Below are positions 25,881 to 35,133 of a stretch of DNA of 47,210 bases, in pieces (position 1 is the first letter of the stretch; each line of letters starts with the position of its first letter). The stretch comes from CAAGNP01 sp045595965 (lineage in GTDB: Bacteria > Bacteroidota > Bacteroidia > Bacteroidales > UBA932), in contig JAZOBN010000002.1 in NCBI GenBank assembly GCA_045595965.1, positions 1 through 47,210 on the forward strand. Reading direction: 5' to 3'. The notes under the pieces were generated by a model, which saw only the letters and a program-made list of their open reading frames with translations, had not been told where the DNA came from and made no database searches. The position numbers were made by a program, and so were the translations under genes.

Positions 25881-25887
25881 ATTCTTT

Positions 25888-26301
25888 TTATTTTTTTCTA
25901 TCCATATAAGTTTGCAATATAAGTGCCGCACTCACCTTGTCCACAGCCGCTTTATCCCTCCTGTCCATCTTTTTCACCCCACTGTCTATCAACGACTGGA
26001 ATGCAAGGACAGAGGTAAAACGTTCATCTTCCAAAACGACCGGAACAGATGGAAATGCTTTTTTAAGTTGCTTCAGAAATATATCCACATATTGCGCCGC
26101 CTCTGATGGTTTGTTGTCCATATTGACAGGATAACCCACAACAAACATTTCGACCTCATTTTCAGAGGTGTAATTTTTGAGGTAATTGACTATATTTGCA
26201 GTCGGAACGGTTTCGAGTGGAGAGGCAAAGATTTTCAATGGGTCACTCACTGCGACACCCACACGCTTTTTTCCGTAATCGATTCCTAACAACCTTTTCA
26301 T
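25888..26301 (-). CDS. ruvX: Putative pre-16S rRNA nuclease / Holliday junction resolvase-like YqgF
   Basis: 137 residues with the RNase H-like fold: LLGIDYGKKRVGVAVSDP at the start with the first catalytic Asp, VVGYPVNMDNKPS, LEDERFTS with acidic residues, and KAAVDKVSAALILQTYM with the last Asp. YqgF trims the 5' end of pre-16S rRNA in E. coli and was earlier called a resolvase. A TAAATTTG -7 box ends 4 nt before its ATG. First gene of ruvX-def-mutase. Confidence 0.92.
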   Translation of the reverse strand: MKRLLGIDYGKKRVGVAVSDPLKIFASPLETVPTANIVNYLKNYTSENEVEMFVVGYPVNMDNKPSEAAQYVDIFLKQLKKAFPSVPVVLEDERFTSVLAFQSLIDSGVKKMDRRDKAAVDKVSAALILQTYMDRKK

Positions 26302-26305
26302 AATG

Positions 26306-26313
26306 CAAATTTA
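26306..26313 (-). promoter_or_regulatory. -7 element directly in front of ruvX (leaderless candidate)
   Basis: TAAATTTG on the minus strand, 4 nt before the ruvX ATG at 26301. Predicted transcript start coincides with the start codon. Confidence 0.5.
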
Positions 26314-26321
26314 ACATTTTA

Positions 26322-27176
26322 ATGAAAAAGAAGAAGCTTACCAAAATATATCGTTTCTCAATTGTTGAGAACAACTCCCACAAAGTCCTCTTCCAGTTCA
26401 AGGCAAGCAAGCTTAAAGCTACTGCCGGTTGTATTGTAGCGATACTTCTCCTTCTTGCCATTCTCCTCACAATCATAGCATACACACCTCTCAAAAGGTT
26501 AATTCCAGGATACCCGTCCCCTGAAACACGCAGAGAGGCAATAATGAACAGTGTGAAGATTGAACAGCTCGAAAGACAGATTATAATCTGGTCTTTGCAG
26601 ATGAACAACATCCAGAAAATATATAAAGGTGAAAAGCCCATCAATATAGACTCAATCCTGCAGGATACAACCTTCTTCAACAGGGCAACCATCGACCTTG
26701 TCTCTTCTGCCTCATCAAAAGAGGACTCCATCCTCAAAGCCGAATTCATGAGACAGGAGGAGCTGAATATCTCTGCCCTCCAAAACACAAAAATCAGCCA
26801 GATTGAGGGGCTCCTTTTCTTCCAGCCAGTCAAAGGTGTTGTCACAGACGGTTACAACCAGACAATAGGGCACCCTTTTGTCGATATAGCTGCCCCGAAC
26901 AACTCCATTGTATATGCAGTTCTTGATGGGACAATTATTTCTGCAGGGTGGAATGACGAAACAGGATACACTATTCAGATACAGCACGACAACGATCTTA
27001 TCTCCGTATATAAACACTGCTCAAAACTTTTGAAAAAAAGTGGTGATAAAGTGGATGCAGGGACCCCTATCTCTCTTGTAGGTGACTCCGGTTCACTCAG
27101 CACAGGCCCTCACCTTCACTTTGAGTTGTGGCACAAAGGAGACCCGATTGATCCTACGATGTACATAAATTTTTAG
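26322..27176 (+). CDS. M23-family zinc metallopeptidase, membrane anchored
   Basis: 284 residues. A basic cytosolic start (to about 30), one membrane helix (about 33-54), a helical coiled region (70-165), then the M23 domain to the end. Metal and catalytic residues are all present: H184 and D188 in GHPFVDIAAP, H232 in YKHCSKL, H264 and H266 in GPHLHFEL. It is predicted to cut peptidoglycan cross-bridges or stems in the periplasm. It opens the run M23-dxr-rseP-DUF4837 and diverges from ruvX across 20 bp. Confidence 0.9.
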   Translation: MKKKKLTKIYRFSIVENNSHKVLFQFKASKLKATAGCIVAILLLLAILLTIIAYTPLKRLIPGYPSPETRREAIMNSVKIEQLERQIIIWSLQMNNIQKIYKGEKPINIDSILQDTTFFNRATIDLVSSASSKEDSILKAEFMRQEELNISALQNTKISQIEGLLFFQPVKGVVTDGYNQTIGHPFVDIAAPNNSIVYAVLDGTIISAGWNDETGYTIQIQHDNDLISVYKHCSKLLKKSGDKVDAGTPISLVGDSGSLSTGPHLHFELWHKGDPIDPTMYINF

Positions 27177-27185
27177 AGAAGCACA

Positions 27186-28337
27186 ATGAAGAGAAGAATT
27201 GCCATTCTGGGGTCTACCGGATCCATCGGCACCCAAGCTCTGGATGTCATCTCACAACATCCCGATCTGTTCGAGGTAGAGTTGCTTACTGCAAACAACA
27301 ACAAGGATCTTCTTATTGAACAAGCAATAAAATTCAACGCAAACAGCGTTGTCATAAGCAATGAATCTCTCTACAAAGAGGTAGAGCAAGCCCTTGCACC
27401 CCATTTTATCAAGGTATTTGCGGGGAATGAAGCTATTTCCGATATACTTGAAACGAGTACAAATATAGATCTTGTCCTTGCTTCAATGGTTGGGTTCAGT
27501 GGTCTAAAGCCCACCCTTGCTGCTATCCGCAACGGCAAGACCATTGCACTTGCTAACAAAGAGACTCTGGTTGCTGCCGGAGAAATTGTTACAGATCTCT
27601 CGAGAAAATACAACAGTGCAATCATCCCTGTAGATTCAGAGCACTCTGCCATTTTCCAATCCTTGCAGGGGGAGAGGGCTTCTATAGAAAAGATCCTCCT
27701 TACCGCCTCCGGAGGCCCATTTCTTGACTCCGCCCACAGGGAAATGGAGAGCGCGACCAAGGAGATTGCGCTGAAACACCCACGCTGGAACATGGGAGCA
27801 AAGGTGACCATCGATTCTGCGAGCATGATGAACAAAGGGTTAGAGATGATTGAGGCAAGATGGCTGTTTGATGTCTCCCCTTCACAGATTCAGATAGTGA
27901 TCCACCCCCAATCGATCATCCACTCGATGGTTCAATTTGCTGACGGCTCAATTATAGGTCAGATGGGGGTCCCAGATATGAGAATTCCCATCCAGTACGC
28001 CTTTTCATACCCTTACCGTCTCCCTCTCAATGTTGAAAGACTCGATTTGTTCAAGGTGGGGACTTTCACATTCCGGGCACCCGATCCCGAAAAATTCCCT
28101 TGCATCAGGATTGCATACGATTCGATCAAAGCAGGGGGAAATATCCCTTGTATAATGAATGCAGCTAATGAGATCGCTGTAAATGCCTTTTTGAAGGAGA
28201 AGATCAAGTTTACAGAGATTCCCTTGATTATTGAAAAAACAATTGAGAAGTGTGAATTCATTGCAAAACCCGGTATTGATGATATATTTGAATCTGACAA
28301 GATGGGCAGGATATTTGCTAACGAACTGATTTACTAA
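27186..28337 (+). CDS. dxr: 1-deoxy-D-xylulose 5-phosphate reductoisomerase
   Basis: 383 residues. NADPH-binding GSTGSIG at 9-15; ALANKETLVAAGE at 121-133; metal ligands D150 and E152 in PVDSEHSAIFQ, and E220 in MNKGLE; HPQSIIHSMVQFADGS in the flexible-loop region. It makes MEP, the first committed step of non-mevalonate isoprenoid synthesis that supplies undecaprenyl and quinone chains. The gap to the M23 gene is 9 nt and to rseP 15 nt. Confidence 0.97.
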   Translation: MKRRIAILGSTGSIGTQALDVISQHPDLFEVELLTANNNKDLLIEQAIKFNANSVVISNESLYKEVEQALAPHFIKVFAGNEAISDILETSTNIDLVLASMVGFSGLKPTLAAIRNGKTIALANKETLVAAGEIVTDLSRKYNSAIIPVDSEHSAIFQSLQGERASIEKILLTASGGPFLDSAHREMESATKEIALKHPRWNMGAKVTIDSASMMNKGLEMIEARWLFDVSPSQIQIVIHPQSIIHSMVQFADGSIIGQMGVPDMRIPIQYAFSYPYRLPLNVERLDLFKVGTFTFRAPDPEKFPCIRIAYDSIKAGGNIPCIMNAANEIAVNAFLKEKIKFTEIPLIIEKTIEKCEFIAKPGIDDIFESDKMGRIFANELIY

Positions 28338-28352
28338 CAGAGAACAATCTAT

Positions 28353-29669
28353 ATGGATATTATCATAAGAATCATTCAAGTCCTCCTTGCCCTGTCACTT
28401 TTAGTGGTAGTACATGAGTTCGGACACTTCATTTTTGCAAAACTGTTCAAGATCAGGGTGGAGAAATTTTACCTCTTCTTCCCCCCTGCAATTTTCAAAT
28501 ACAAACCTAAGAACAGCGACACCGAGTGGGGAATCGGCTCCATCCCTTTGGGGGGATTCTGCAAAATATCGGGGATGATCGATGAATCGATGGACAAAGA
28601 GACAATGGCACAAGAGCCAAAGCCCTGGGAATTCAGGACAAAACCTGCGTGGCAAAGGCTCCTTGTGATGGCCGGTGGGGTAATGTTCAATTTTTTCCTC
28701 GCCATCTTTCTCTACTCCATCATACTCTTCACGTGGGGAGATGCATACCTCACCAACAATGATGCAATCTATGGAGTTCAGGTCAACGACCTTGCCCACG
28801 AGATAGGGTTCAGAAACGGTGATAAAATTCTTGCTTTTGACGATGTTACCACAGATAAGTTCTTCGAACTTCAGGCAGATCTTGTCCGTTCACAAGCAAA
28901 GACAGCTACCGTACTCAGAGGAGGTGACACCATCCGGATTGAAATAGATCCTGCCTATATCCCAGCTATTCTGAATACCCCACAGATGTTCATGCCTGCT
29001 GCGCCTGTAGCTGTATCTGCAGTTCCCGACACATCCATAAACAAGGGGGTAGCTATAATAACTGGGGACCGTTTTGTCAAAGTGAACGGTCAGGATGTAT
29101 TTTTCTTCCAAGAACTTCAGAATGCACTATCTGCAAACAAAGGGAGTATGATTCCTATTGAATTCAAAAGGGGTGAGGAATATATCACATTCCCTATGGA
29201 GGTAAACCAGGACGGGAAGATTGAGGTTCTTCTTCAAAGCGACCTTTCAGATATCCACATCACCGAAAAAGAGTACTCATTCATCGAAGCTGTTCCTGCT
29301 GGAATAAAGAGAACTTTCAGCGCAATCAGCGACTATATAAAAGAGCTTGGTCTCATCTTCTCTCCAAAAACTGAGGCATACAAATCTGTCGGCAGCTTCA
29401 TAGCAATCGGGAGCATCTTCCCTACTGCCTGGAACTGGGAGGCATTCTGGAATATCACTGCATGGCTATCTGTAATGCTTGCCATCCTGAACCTCCTCCC
29501 AATACCTGCATTGGATGGTGGACATATCCTATTTACACTCTATGAAATCATTACCGGAAAGAAACCTTCCGACAAATTCCTGGAATACGCACAGGTAGCA
29601 GGTATGATATTCCTCATGTTATTAGTATTTTTGGCCTTTGGCAACGACATTTTAAGACTTTTTAAATAA
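28353..29669 (+). CDS. rseP: Site-2 intramembrane metalloprotease RseP
   Basis: 438 residues. HEFGH at 21-25 in the first membrane helix, a GSIPLGGFCKISGM reentrant region, a second helix near 110, PDZ-type region about 130-290 (GDKILAFDDV, VKVNGQDV), and the third motif NLLPIPALDGGH with D388 in a C-terminal helix. RseP cuts anti-sigma factors and remnant signal peptides in the inner membrane. A dxr-rseP pairing is common in bacteria. Confidence 0.95.
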   Translation: MDIIIRIIQVLLALSLLVVVHEFGHFIFAKLFKIRVEKFYLFFPPAIFKYKPKNSDTEWGIGSIPLGGFCKISGMIDESMDKETMAQEPKPWEFRTKPAWQRLLVMAGGVMFNFFLAIFLYSIILFTWGDAYLTNNDAIYGVQVNDLAHEIGFRNGDKILAFDDVTTDKFFELQADLVRSQAKTATVLRGGDTIRIEIDPAYIPAILNTPQMFMPAAPVAVSAVPDTSINKGVAIITGDRFVKVNGQDVFFFQELQNALSANKGSMIPIEFKRGEEYITFPMEVNQDGKIEVLLQSDLSDIHITEKEYSFIEAVPAGIKRTFSAISDYIKELGLIFSPKTEAYKSVGSFIAIGSIFPTAWNWEAFWNITAWLSVMLAILNLLPIPALDGGHILFTLYEIITGKKPSDKFLEYAQVAGMIFLMLLVFLAFGNDILRLFK

Positions 29670-29676
29670 ATCACTT

Positions 29677-30675
29677 ATGAAAACTCTCAAACATCTCTCA
29701 ATCTTGCTTATATCATTGGTCCTCTTTGCAAGCTGCAACAACCAGGAAAAAGGGAAATACCTTCCAAATGTCACAGGAAAACCCGGAGAAGTTTTATTGG
29801 TGATTGAAAAGGGGCACTGGGAGGGAGAGATAGGCTCTCTCCTAAAGGATATCCTTGCATCGGACTATCCTTTCCTACCACAAAGGGAACCGATATTTAC
29901 TTTGTATAATGCGACCCACAGCTCTTTTCAGGATTATGGTCCATACTCAGCACATAGAAACATAATCATCTTCTATATCGGCAGCAACCACACTACTCCA
30001 AAAGTTACAATACAGGAGGATCTCTGGGCTGCACCACAAGTGGTGATATCTCTCTTTGCCCCTGACCAGAAGAGTGCTCTGGGCATTCTCTCTGAAAAGA
30101 AAGAATTGGTTATCAACGCATTAGAACAAGCCGAGAGGGACAGAATCATAAGAAATGCAAAAAAATACCAGGAGATATCTATCCGTAAACAAGTATTGGA
30201 GAGATATGGCGGCTCCCCATATTTTCCACAAGGGTATGGTCTCAAGAAAATAACAGACGACTTCATGTGGATCTCATACGAAACCACATATCTTACCCAG
30301 GGAATATTCATATACTCATACCCGTACAATGGTGAGACACTGACCAAGGAGTCCGTTATTGAGAAAAGAAATGAGGTTATGAAAGCGAATGTTCCGGGGA
30401 TGCGGGACAACAGTTATATGATTACCGGTTCATTCTTCCACCCAAGCTTCAATTGGATGAAATACAAGAACCGTACTTTCGCTGAGACACGTGGGCTATG
30501 GGAGGTTGAAAATGACTATATGGGTGGTCCATTTGTATGTCATTCATTCTGGGATAAAGAGAACAAGAGGATTATAGTCCTCGAGGGATTTGTATATGCA
30601 CCAAAGTTTGACAAAAGGAACTACCTGAGGCAGGTAGAGTCAATACTATACTCGTTTGAATGGGAAAACGAATAA
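29677..30675 (+). CDS. DUF4837 family lipoprotein
   Basis: 332 residues. Lipoprotein signal with lipobox LFASC, Cys20. The mature part agrees with DUF4837, a Bacteroidetes family of unknown function: early PNVTGKPGEVLLVIEKGHWEG, middle LWAAPQVVISLFAPDQ, and late HSFWDKENKRIIVLEGFVYAP. Probably periplasmic side of a membrane. It ends the M23-dxr-rseP run, 7 nt after rseP, so an envelope role is likely by context only. Confidence 0.75.
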   Translation: MKTLKHLSILLISLVLFASCNNQEKGKYLPNVTGKPGEVLLVIEKGHWEGEIGSLLKDILASDYPFLPQREPIFTLYNATHSSFQDYGPYSAHRNIIIFYIGSNHTTPKVTIQEDLWAAPQVVISLFAPDQKSALGILSEKKELVINALEQAERDRIIRNAKKYQEISIRKQVLERYGGSPYFPQGYGLKKITDDFMWISYETTYLTQGIFIYSYPYNGETLTKESVIEKRNEVMKANVPGMRDNSYMITGSFFHPSFNWMKYKNRTFAETRGLWEVENDYMGGPFVCHSFWDKENKRIIVLEGFVYAPKFDKRNYLRQVESILYSFEWENE

Positions 30676-30699
30676 ATTGTTAATCTTTTTTTCAAAAGT

Positions 30700-30730
30700 T
30701 TTGGAAGATAAGAAATAATTTATACCTTTG
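30700..30730 (+). promoter_or_regulatory. Promoter of tRNA-Glu and rpsT
   Basis: TTTG 30700-30703, 19-nt spacer, TACCTTTG 30723-30730: full consensus. Predicted start about 30735, 36 nt before the tRNA. Confidence 0.85.
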
Positions 30731-30770
30731 CACTCCCAAACAAAAAGTGCCTACTAAATGGCATCGAGAC

Positions 30771-30845
30771 GGTGGGTTCGTCTAACGGTTAGGACTCAAG
30801 ATTTTCATTCTTGCAATAGGGGTTCGATTCCCCTACCCACTACCA
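30771..30845 (+). tRNA. tRNA-Glu (anticodon TTC), CCA encoded
   Basis: Cloverleaf of 72 nt: acceptor GGTGGGT / ACCCACT (7 bp, first pair G-U), anticodon stem CAAGA / TCTTG with loop TTTTCAT giving anticodon TTC at 30804-30806, and T-arm AGGGG-TTCGATT-CCCCT. Discriminator A at 30842 is followed by an encoded CCA (30843-30845). It lies 20 nt ahead of rpsT in the same direction. Confidence 0.97.
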
Positions 30846-30864
30846 AAAATAAAAAAGAAATAAA

Positions 30865-31116
30865 ATGGCAAATCACGCATCAGCAGACAAGCGTCATCGC
30901 CAAAGCGAGGCGCGCAGATTGCATAACAAGTATTATGCAAAGACAACAAGAAACGCTATCAGAGCGTTGAGAAACACAACAGACAAAGAAGCAGCAGCTG
31001 CTCTTCTACCTAAAGTTTCTTCAATGATTGACAAGCTTGCAAAAACTAACGTTATCCACGCTAACAAAGCAGCTAACTTGAAAAGCGGAATTCAGTCACA
31101 TGTAAACAAACTATAA
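30865..31116 (+). CDS. rpsT: 30S ribosomal protein bS20
   Basis: 83 residues, all-helical basic protein: MANHASADKRHRQSEARRL, YAKTTRNAIRALR, and a C-terminal AKTNVIHANKAANLKSGIQSHVNKL that matches the family end. It binds the 16S rRNA 5' domain. Downstream of tRNA-Glu, possibly cotranscribed and processed. A terminator follows at 31143. Confidence 0.96.
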   Translation: MANHASADKRHRQSEARRLHNKYYAKTTRNAIRALRNTTDKEAAAALLPKVSSMIDKLAKTNVIHANKAANLKSGIQSHVNKL

Positions 31117-31142
31117 AAGTTTACTTTTTTGTCAAAAGAAAT

Positions 31143-31180
31143 AAAAAAACTTCCCAATATTTGTCGGGAAGTTTTTTTTA
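31143..31180 (+). terminator. Terminator of rpsT
   Basis: Stem AAAAAACTTCCC / GGGAAGTTTTTT around a 10-nt loop with a run of eight T. The hairpin reaches to within a few nt of the radC start, so radC needs an internal or weak promoter. Confidence 0.9.
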
Positions 31181-31186
31181 TTTGTT

Positions 31187-31876
31187 ATGGCACCAAATTT
31201 AAGAATCAAAGATTGGAGTATTGAAGAGAGACCTAGGGAGAAGATGATAATAAATGGTGCCTCTTCACTCACAAATTCAGAACTGCTTGCAATACTTATA
31301 CGCACTGGAAACAAAAATGAGACAGCAGTAGATATAGCAAAGAGGCTACTATCAAAAGGGGAGAACTCTCTCCAGACATTATCCCGACTTGGAATGGAAC
31401 AGATGTGCGAAATAGGAGGGTTGGGGGTATCCAAAGCTACTACAATACTCGCATTATTTGAACTTGCACGAAGATTCACATCGGAGCCCAAAGGAGAATC
31501 TCCACAAATCCTCTCTGCTGCAGATGCGGTAAGAGCCATAGGGTCTGTACTGAAACATCTTGACCACGAAGAATTGTGGGGGCTATATCTGAATAAAGCC
31601 AACAAGGTAATCCACCGAGAGTGTCTCAGCAAGGGTGGTATCGACTCTACAGTAATCGACTACCGGATAATACTCAAAAGAGGGGTTGACAAACTTGCAA
31701 CAGGATTGATAATTTTCCATAACCACCCCTCCGGAAATCCATATCCCGGAGCCAATGACATAAAATTCACCCGCACATTGAAAGAGACATCCTCCCTATT
31801 GGAGATCAGCCTGATAGATCACATTATAATTGCGGGTGAGAAGTACTACAGTTTTTCCGAAGAATCAAAGATTTAA
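31187..31876 (+). CDS. radC: RadC family protein (JAB/MPN metallopeptidase-like domain)
   Basis: 229 residues. N-terminal HhH-type region (about 25-100, SLTNSELLAILIRTG ... GIGGLGVSKA-like). The C-terminal JAMM domain has H178, H180, S182 and D191 in FHNHPSGNPYPGANDIKFT, and the ICLSKGG-like ECLSKGGIDST. Despite the name, a role in DNA repair is disputed, and the biochemical activity is unknown. Start ATG 31187 comes right after a terminator hairpin. Confidence 0.93.
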   Translation: MAPNLRIKDWSIEERPREKMIINGASSLTNSELLAILIRTGNKNETAVDIAKRLLSKGENSLQTLSRLGMEQMCEIGGLGVSKATTILALFELARRFTSEPKGESPQILSAADAVRAIGSVLKHLDHEELWGLYLNKANKVIHRECLSKGGIDSTVIDYRIILKRGVDKLATGLIIFHNHPSGNPYPGANDIKFTRTLKETSSLLEISLIDHIIIAGEKYYSFSEESKI

Positions 31877-31888
31877 TGGATATTTTAC

Positions 31889-31896
31889 TACCTTTG
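31889..31896 (+). promoter_or_regulatory. -7 element of upp
   Basis: TACCTTTG, 16 nt before ATG 31913, giving a leader of about 11 nt. Confidence 0.55.
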
Positions 31897-31912
31897 GGGA
31901 AATTTTTCTCCT

Positions 31913-32566
31913 ATGAATGTAATTAACCTAAGCGAACAAAATTCAGTACTTAATCAGTACATTGCAGAAATTCGTGATCAAGTTATTCAGAAAGATAGTA
32001 TGAGATTCAGAAAGAATCTGCAACGGATTGGCGAATTTTTCGGCATTGAAATAAGCAAAACTCTGAAATTTAACAGCATAGATGTTCAGACACCTCTGGG
32101 AATCGCGCACACCTCTACCTACGACAACAACATCGTGATCGCCAGCGTATTGAGAGCGGGTATCCCTATGCACGAGGGTCTTCTGCACATCTTTGACAGG
32201 GCGCAGAACGCTTTTATCGCCTCTTACAGAAAATATGGTAAGGATAATAAATTCACCATCCAGGTAGAATATGCAAGTTCTCCAAGTATAGAGGGTAAAA
32301 CCCTGATTCTTGCTGACACTATGCTCGCAACAGGATCATCACTTGTTCTTGCCTACAACAAACTATGTGAAAACGGGAAACCTGCACACACCCACATAGT
32401 GAGCACTATTGCAAGTATTGATGGCGTGGAATACCTCAAGAAGCACATTCACGACCAGAATGTAACTCTATGGGTTGCTGCTGTAGATGTTGAACTTACA
32501 AACAAATCATACATCGTTCCCGGCTTGGGCGATGCTGGAGATCTGGCTTACGGCAGCAAACTATAG
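31913..32566 (+). CDS. upp: Uracil phosphoribosyltransferase
   Basis: 217 residues. RAGIPMHEGLL at 81-91, PRPP-binding loop LILADTMLATGSS at 131-143, and the uracil-binding C-terminus YIVPGLGDAGDLAYGSKL. It salvages uracil to UMP with PRPP. Own -7 box; the 3' end overlaps rpoN on the other strand by 6 nt. Confidence 0.95.
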   Translation: MNVINLSEQNSVLNQYIAEIRDQVIQKDSMRFRKNLQRIGEFFGIEISKTLKFNSIDVQTPLGIAHTSTYDNNIVIASVLRAGIPMHEGLLHIFDRAQNAFIASYRKYGKDNKFTIQVEYASSPSIEGKTLILADTMLATGSSLVLAYNKLCENGKPAHTHIVSTIASIDGVEYLKKHIHDQNVTLWVAAVDVELTNKSYIVPGLGDAGDLAYGSKL

Positions 32567-33970
32567 CTCTTTACGCAATCTTGCTATTGGGATATTAAGT
32601 TGCTCACGATACTTCGCAACAGTTCTTCTGGCTACATTATAACCCTTTGCAGAGAGAACATTTACAAGTTCTTCATCTGTGAGGGGTTTTCTTTTATCTT
32701 CTGCCTCAACACTTTCTGAAAGTACTTTCTTAATCTCTCTTGTAGAGACCTCTTCTCCGCTCTTGTTTACAAGCCCCTCCGAGAAGAAGTATTTCAGGGA
32801 GAAGATACCGAATTGAGTCTGAATGTACTTGCAGTTGACAACCCTTGATATAGTTGAGATATCCAATCCTGTCTTCTCCGCTATATTCTTGAGGACCATT
32901 GGCTTAAGTTTGGACTCATCTCCTGTGAGGAAAAACTCCTTCTGGAATGCGATAATCGCATTCATGGTGTTTTGAAGAGTATTGTGCCTCTGCTTGATTG
33001 CCTCTACAAACCATTTTGCAGAGTCCATTTTCTGTTTAACAAAACTTGCCGCCTCTTTCCCTTGCTTTGTAGATGAGTTTGCAGCATTCATCAACAAATC
33101 TGCATATCTCTTATTAACCCTCAGCTCAGGTATATTGAATTTCGGCATTGTCATTATCAGCTCCCCATCCTTCTCTTCAAGAATGAAATCGGGGACGATT
33201 TGCTGTGCCTGCTCTACATATGAATCATCAATCTGACCACCCGGACGGGGATTAAGGTGGACTATCTCATCAATTGCCTCCTTCAACTCCTCCTCAGATA
33301 TCTCCATCCTGGACATTATCTTTGTGTAGTGCTTTTTTGTAAATTCTTCAAAAAATTCGGTGAGGATTGTTTTTGCCACCTCACGCTGGGGTGTATGATC
33401 AAGAAAATCGAGTTGCAGCATAAGGCACTCCTGAAGATCTCTGGCACCCACCCCTACAGGTTCAAACTCCTGAATAACTTTCAATATCTCCTCAACCTCT
33501 TCAGGTGTTGTCTCTATACCCTGCCTGAAAGCGATATCATCCGAAAGTGACTCAATATCCCTCCTGAGATACCCGTCATCATCAAGACTTCCTATAATGA
33601 ACAGGGCAATACTCCTCTCTCTCCCTTTCAGATGGCTAAAACCCAACTGTCTTTCGAGACTCTGATGAAAACTCTCTTTTACCGAAAATGTATTGTACTG
33701 AGGTTTTGCATCTTTACCCTGATTATTGACATACAATTTATATGAAGGGGTAGAATCGTCTGCGGTATATTCACTCAAAGATACATTTTTGGGAGCATCA
33801 TCCACATCCGACTCACTGTCGCTCACCTCATCAAGCACAGGATTTTCCTCCAATTCTCTCTGAATCCTCTGCTCAAGTTCAAGAGTAGGTAACTCCAGCA
33901 GTTTTATTGTCTGGATCTGCAGCGGAGAGAGTCCCTGCTGTAGTTTTTGATGTAAACCTTGCTTTAACAT
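32561..33970 (-). CDS. rpoN: RNA polymerase sigma-54 factor
   Basis: 469 residues from ATG 33970. A GTG at 34003 in frame was rejected because the -7 box TATATTTG (34010-34003) covers it. Region I: MLKQGLHQKLQQGLSPLQIQTIKLLELPTLELEQRI-type Gln/Leu-rich start (1-48). Acidic region II (49-100). Core-binding region (about 100-290). Helix-turn-helix (about 350-375, LDISTISRVVNCKY). RpoN box ARRTVAKYRE at about 447-456. Sigma-54 needs AAA+ activators; none is encoded in this window. Confidence 0.96.
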   Translation of the reverse strand: MLKQGLHQKLQQGLSPLQIQTIKLLELPTLELEQRIQRELEENPVLDEVSDSESDVDDAPKNVSLSEYTADDSTPSYKLYVNNQGKDAKPQYNTFSVKESFHQSLERQLGFSHLKGRERSIALFIIGSLDDDGYLRRDIESLSDDIAFRQGIETTPEEVEEILKVIQEFEPVGVGARDLQECLMLQLDFLDHTPQREVAKTILTEFFEEFTKKHYTKIMSRMEISEEELKEAIDEIVHLNPRPGGQIDDSYVEQAQQIVPDFILEEKDGELIMTMPKFNIPELRVNKRYADLLMNAANSSTKQGKEAASFVKQKMDSAKWFVEAIKQRHNTLQNTMNAIIAFQKEFFLTGDESKLKPMVLKNIAEKTGLDISTISRVVNCKYIQTQFGIFSLKYFFSEGLVNKSGEEVSTREIKKVLSESVEAEDKRKPLTDEELVNVLSAKGYNVARRTVAKYREQLNIPIARLRKEL

Positions 33971-34002
33971 ATTTGCATCGGGAAAGAATAACCTTCCCAA
34001 CA

Positions 34003-34010
34003 CAAATATA
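34003..34010 (-). promoter_or_regulatory. -7 element of rpoN
   Basis: TATATTTG on the minus strand, 32 nt before the ATG at 33970. It fixes the start codon choice. Confidence 0.55.
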
Positions 34011-34028
34011 ACATTTTTTGAAATTCAA

Positions 34029-35120
34029 TCAAAATCGATAGTACGGGAAAGCGCCAACCGGATTGAGTCCTCCGGTATCGAAACTGTCAACAAGTTTTCC
34101 ATAAGATGAGAAAACATACATATCACCCGTAGTCCGGTAATCGGTTGTACCAATAAATATGGTCCCGTCGTATTGGTTAAAAGAGATAGATGTAGGGTCA
34201 TTTACCAATTTTGTCCCATCTTTGATAAATTCTCCCTCATAAGCTAAAGACGATGTATTGAACACCCCTATCGAATATTCTGACCCCTCTGCTGAGTAAA
34301 CAGATGAGATGAAGTAGAGTTTCTCATTTGCCCCAAGGCACATGGCGGTAACAGGTGTATCCTCCATCAGCTTGGTTACAATATTGGTCTGGGGGTCAAT
34401 CAGTTGAAGTGTACTTGGAACATCTGCATAGTTCCCCAAGGAGATCAGGAACAAGCCATTTGATGTCACAACAAAATCTGCAGGATTCTCAACAACCTCG
34501 ATAGTCGATAGAATCTCCAGATTATAGCTATTGATTACATTTACGGTATTGCCATAAACAGGATAGTTCATACCTCCGGAATTTGCCACATACAACAAGC
34601 CATCGTATGCTACTACCCCTTCCGGATTATCTCCCACCTTGATAGTTCTCACACTGAAATCGCTGATATTTACCTCTCCCAGATACCCTTCGTAATAAGT
34701 GACATACAACTTGTCGTTACATACAGTCATCTGTCTTGGTGACAGCGTCTTGCCATCTGCTGTTGCGACAATCTCCCCTAATATTTTACCTTCAAGGTCT
34801 GTAACAAATAAAATTTTGGAATTATATACAGCAATATACAATCTCTCCTTATAGACCAGCATATCTTGCGCAAGATCGCCAAGATTCTTACCATTTGCCT
34901 CCTTAAAACAATTTAACATTACCTTGTCGGATTTCTCCGCTTCGGGAATATAAATGGCAAGATTTGCATCATTGCTTGCATAATTGCCATTATTCAGGAC
35001 ATAAACCCAATTGTCATACATATCAAAGTATTGATCGCTCCCACCTGTCTTGTTATCACAAGATGTAAATAAAGTTATCAATACAACGATTAAAAAAAGT
35101 GAACAAAGTTTCTGCTTCAT
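34029..35120 (-). CDS. btuG: BtuG-like beta-propeller lipoprotein (YncE/DUF5074 type)
   Basis: 363 residues. Lipobox LFTSC with Cys21. The mature part is made of repeated propeller strands (LYVTYYEGYLGEVNISDFSVRTIKVGDNPEGVV, LYVANSGG, VNVINSYNLEILSTIEVVENPADFV, GTIFIGTTDYRTTGDMYVFSSYG), about 7 blades. In Bacteroides, BtuG is such a surface lipoprotein; it binds cobalamin very tightly and hands it to BtuB. Assigned by fold type plus position 13 nt after btuB under a cobalamin riboswitch. Binding residues cannot be checked here. Confidence 0.8.
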   Translation of the reverse strand: MKQKLCSLFLIVVLITLFTSCDNKTGGSDQYFDMYDNWVYVLNNGNYASNDANLAIYIPEAEKSDKVMLNCFKEANGKNLGDLAQDMLVYKERLYIAVYNSKILFVTDLEGKILGEIVATADGKTLSPRQMTVCNDKLYVTYYEGYLGEVNISDFSVRTIKVGDNPEGVVAYDGLLYVANSGGMNYPVYGNTVNVINSYNLEILSTIEVVENPADFVVTSNGLFLISLGNYADVPSTLQLIDPQTNIVTKLMEDTPVTAMCLGANEKLYFISSVYSAEGSEYSIGVFNTSSLAYEGEFIKDGTKLVNDPTSISFNQYDGTIFIGTTDYRTTGDMYVFSSYGKLVDSFDTGGLNPVGAFPYYRF

Positions 35121-35133
35121 AATATTTACTCTA

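Noticed and set aside
26243..26845. Minus-strand open frame of 200 codons
   Set aside because: It is a shadow of the M23 peptidase gene, whose catalytic motifs are clear on the plus strand.
33971..34003. GTG start for rpoN 11 codons upstream of ATG 33970
   Set aside because: The GTG lies inside the TATATTTG promoter element, so it would not be transcribed.
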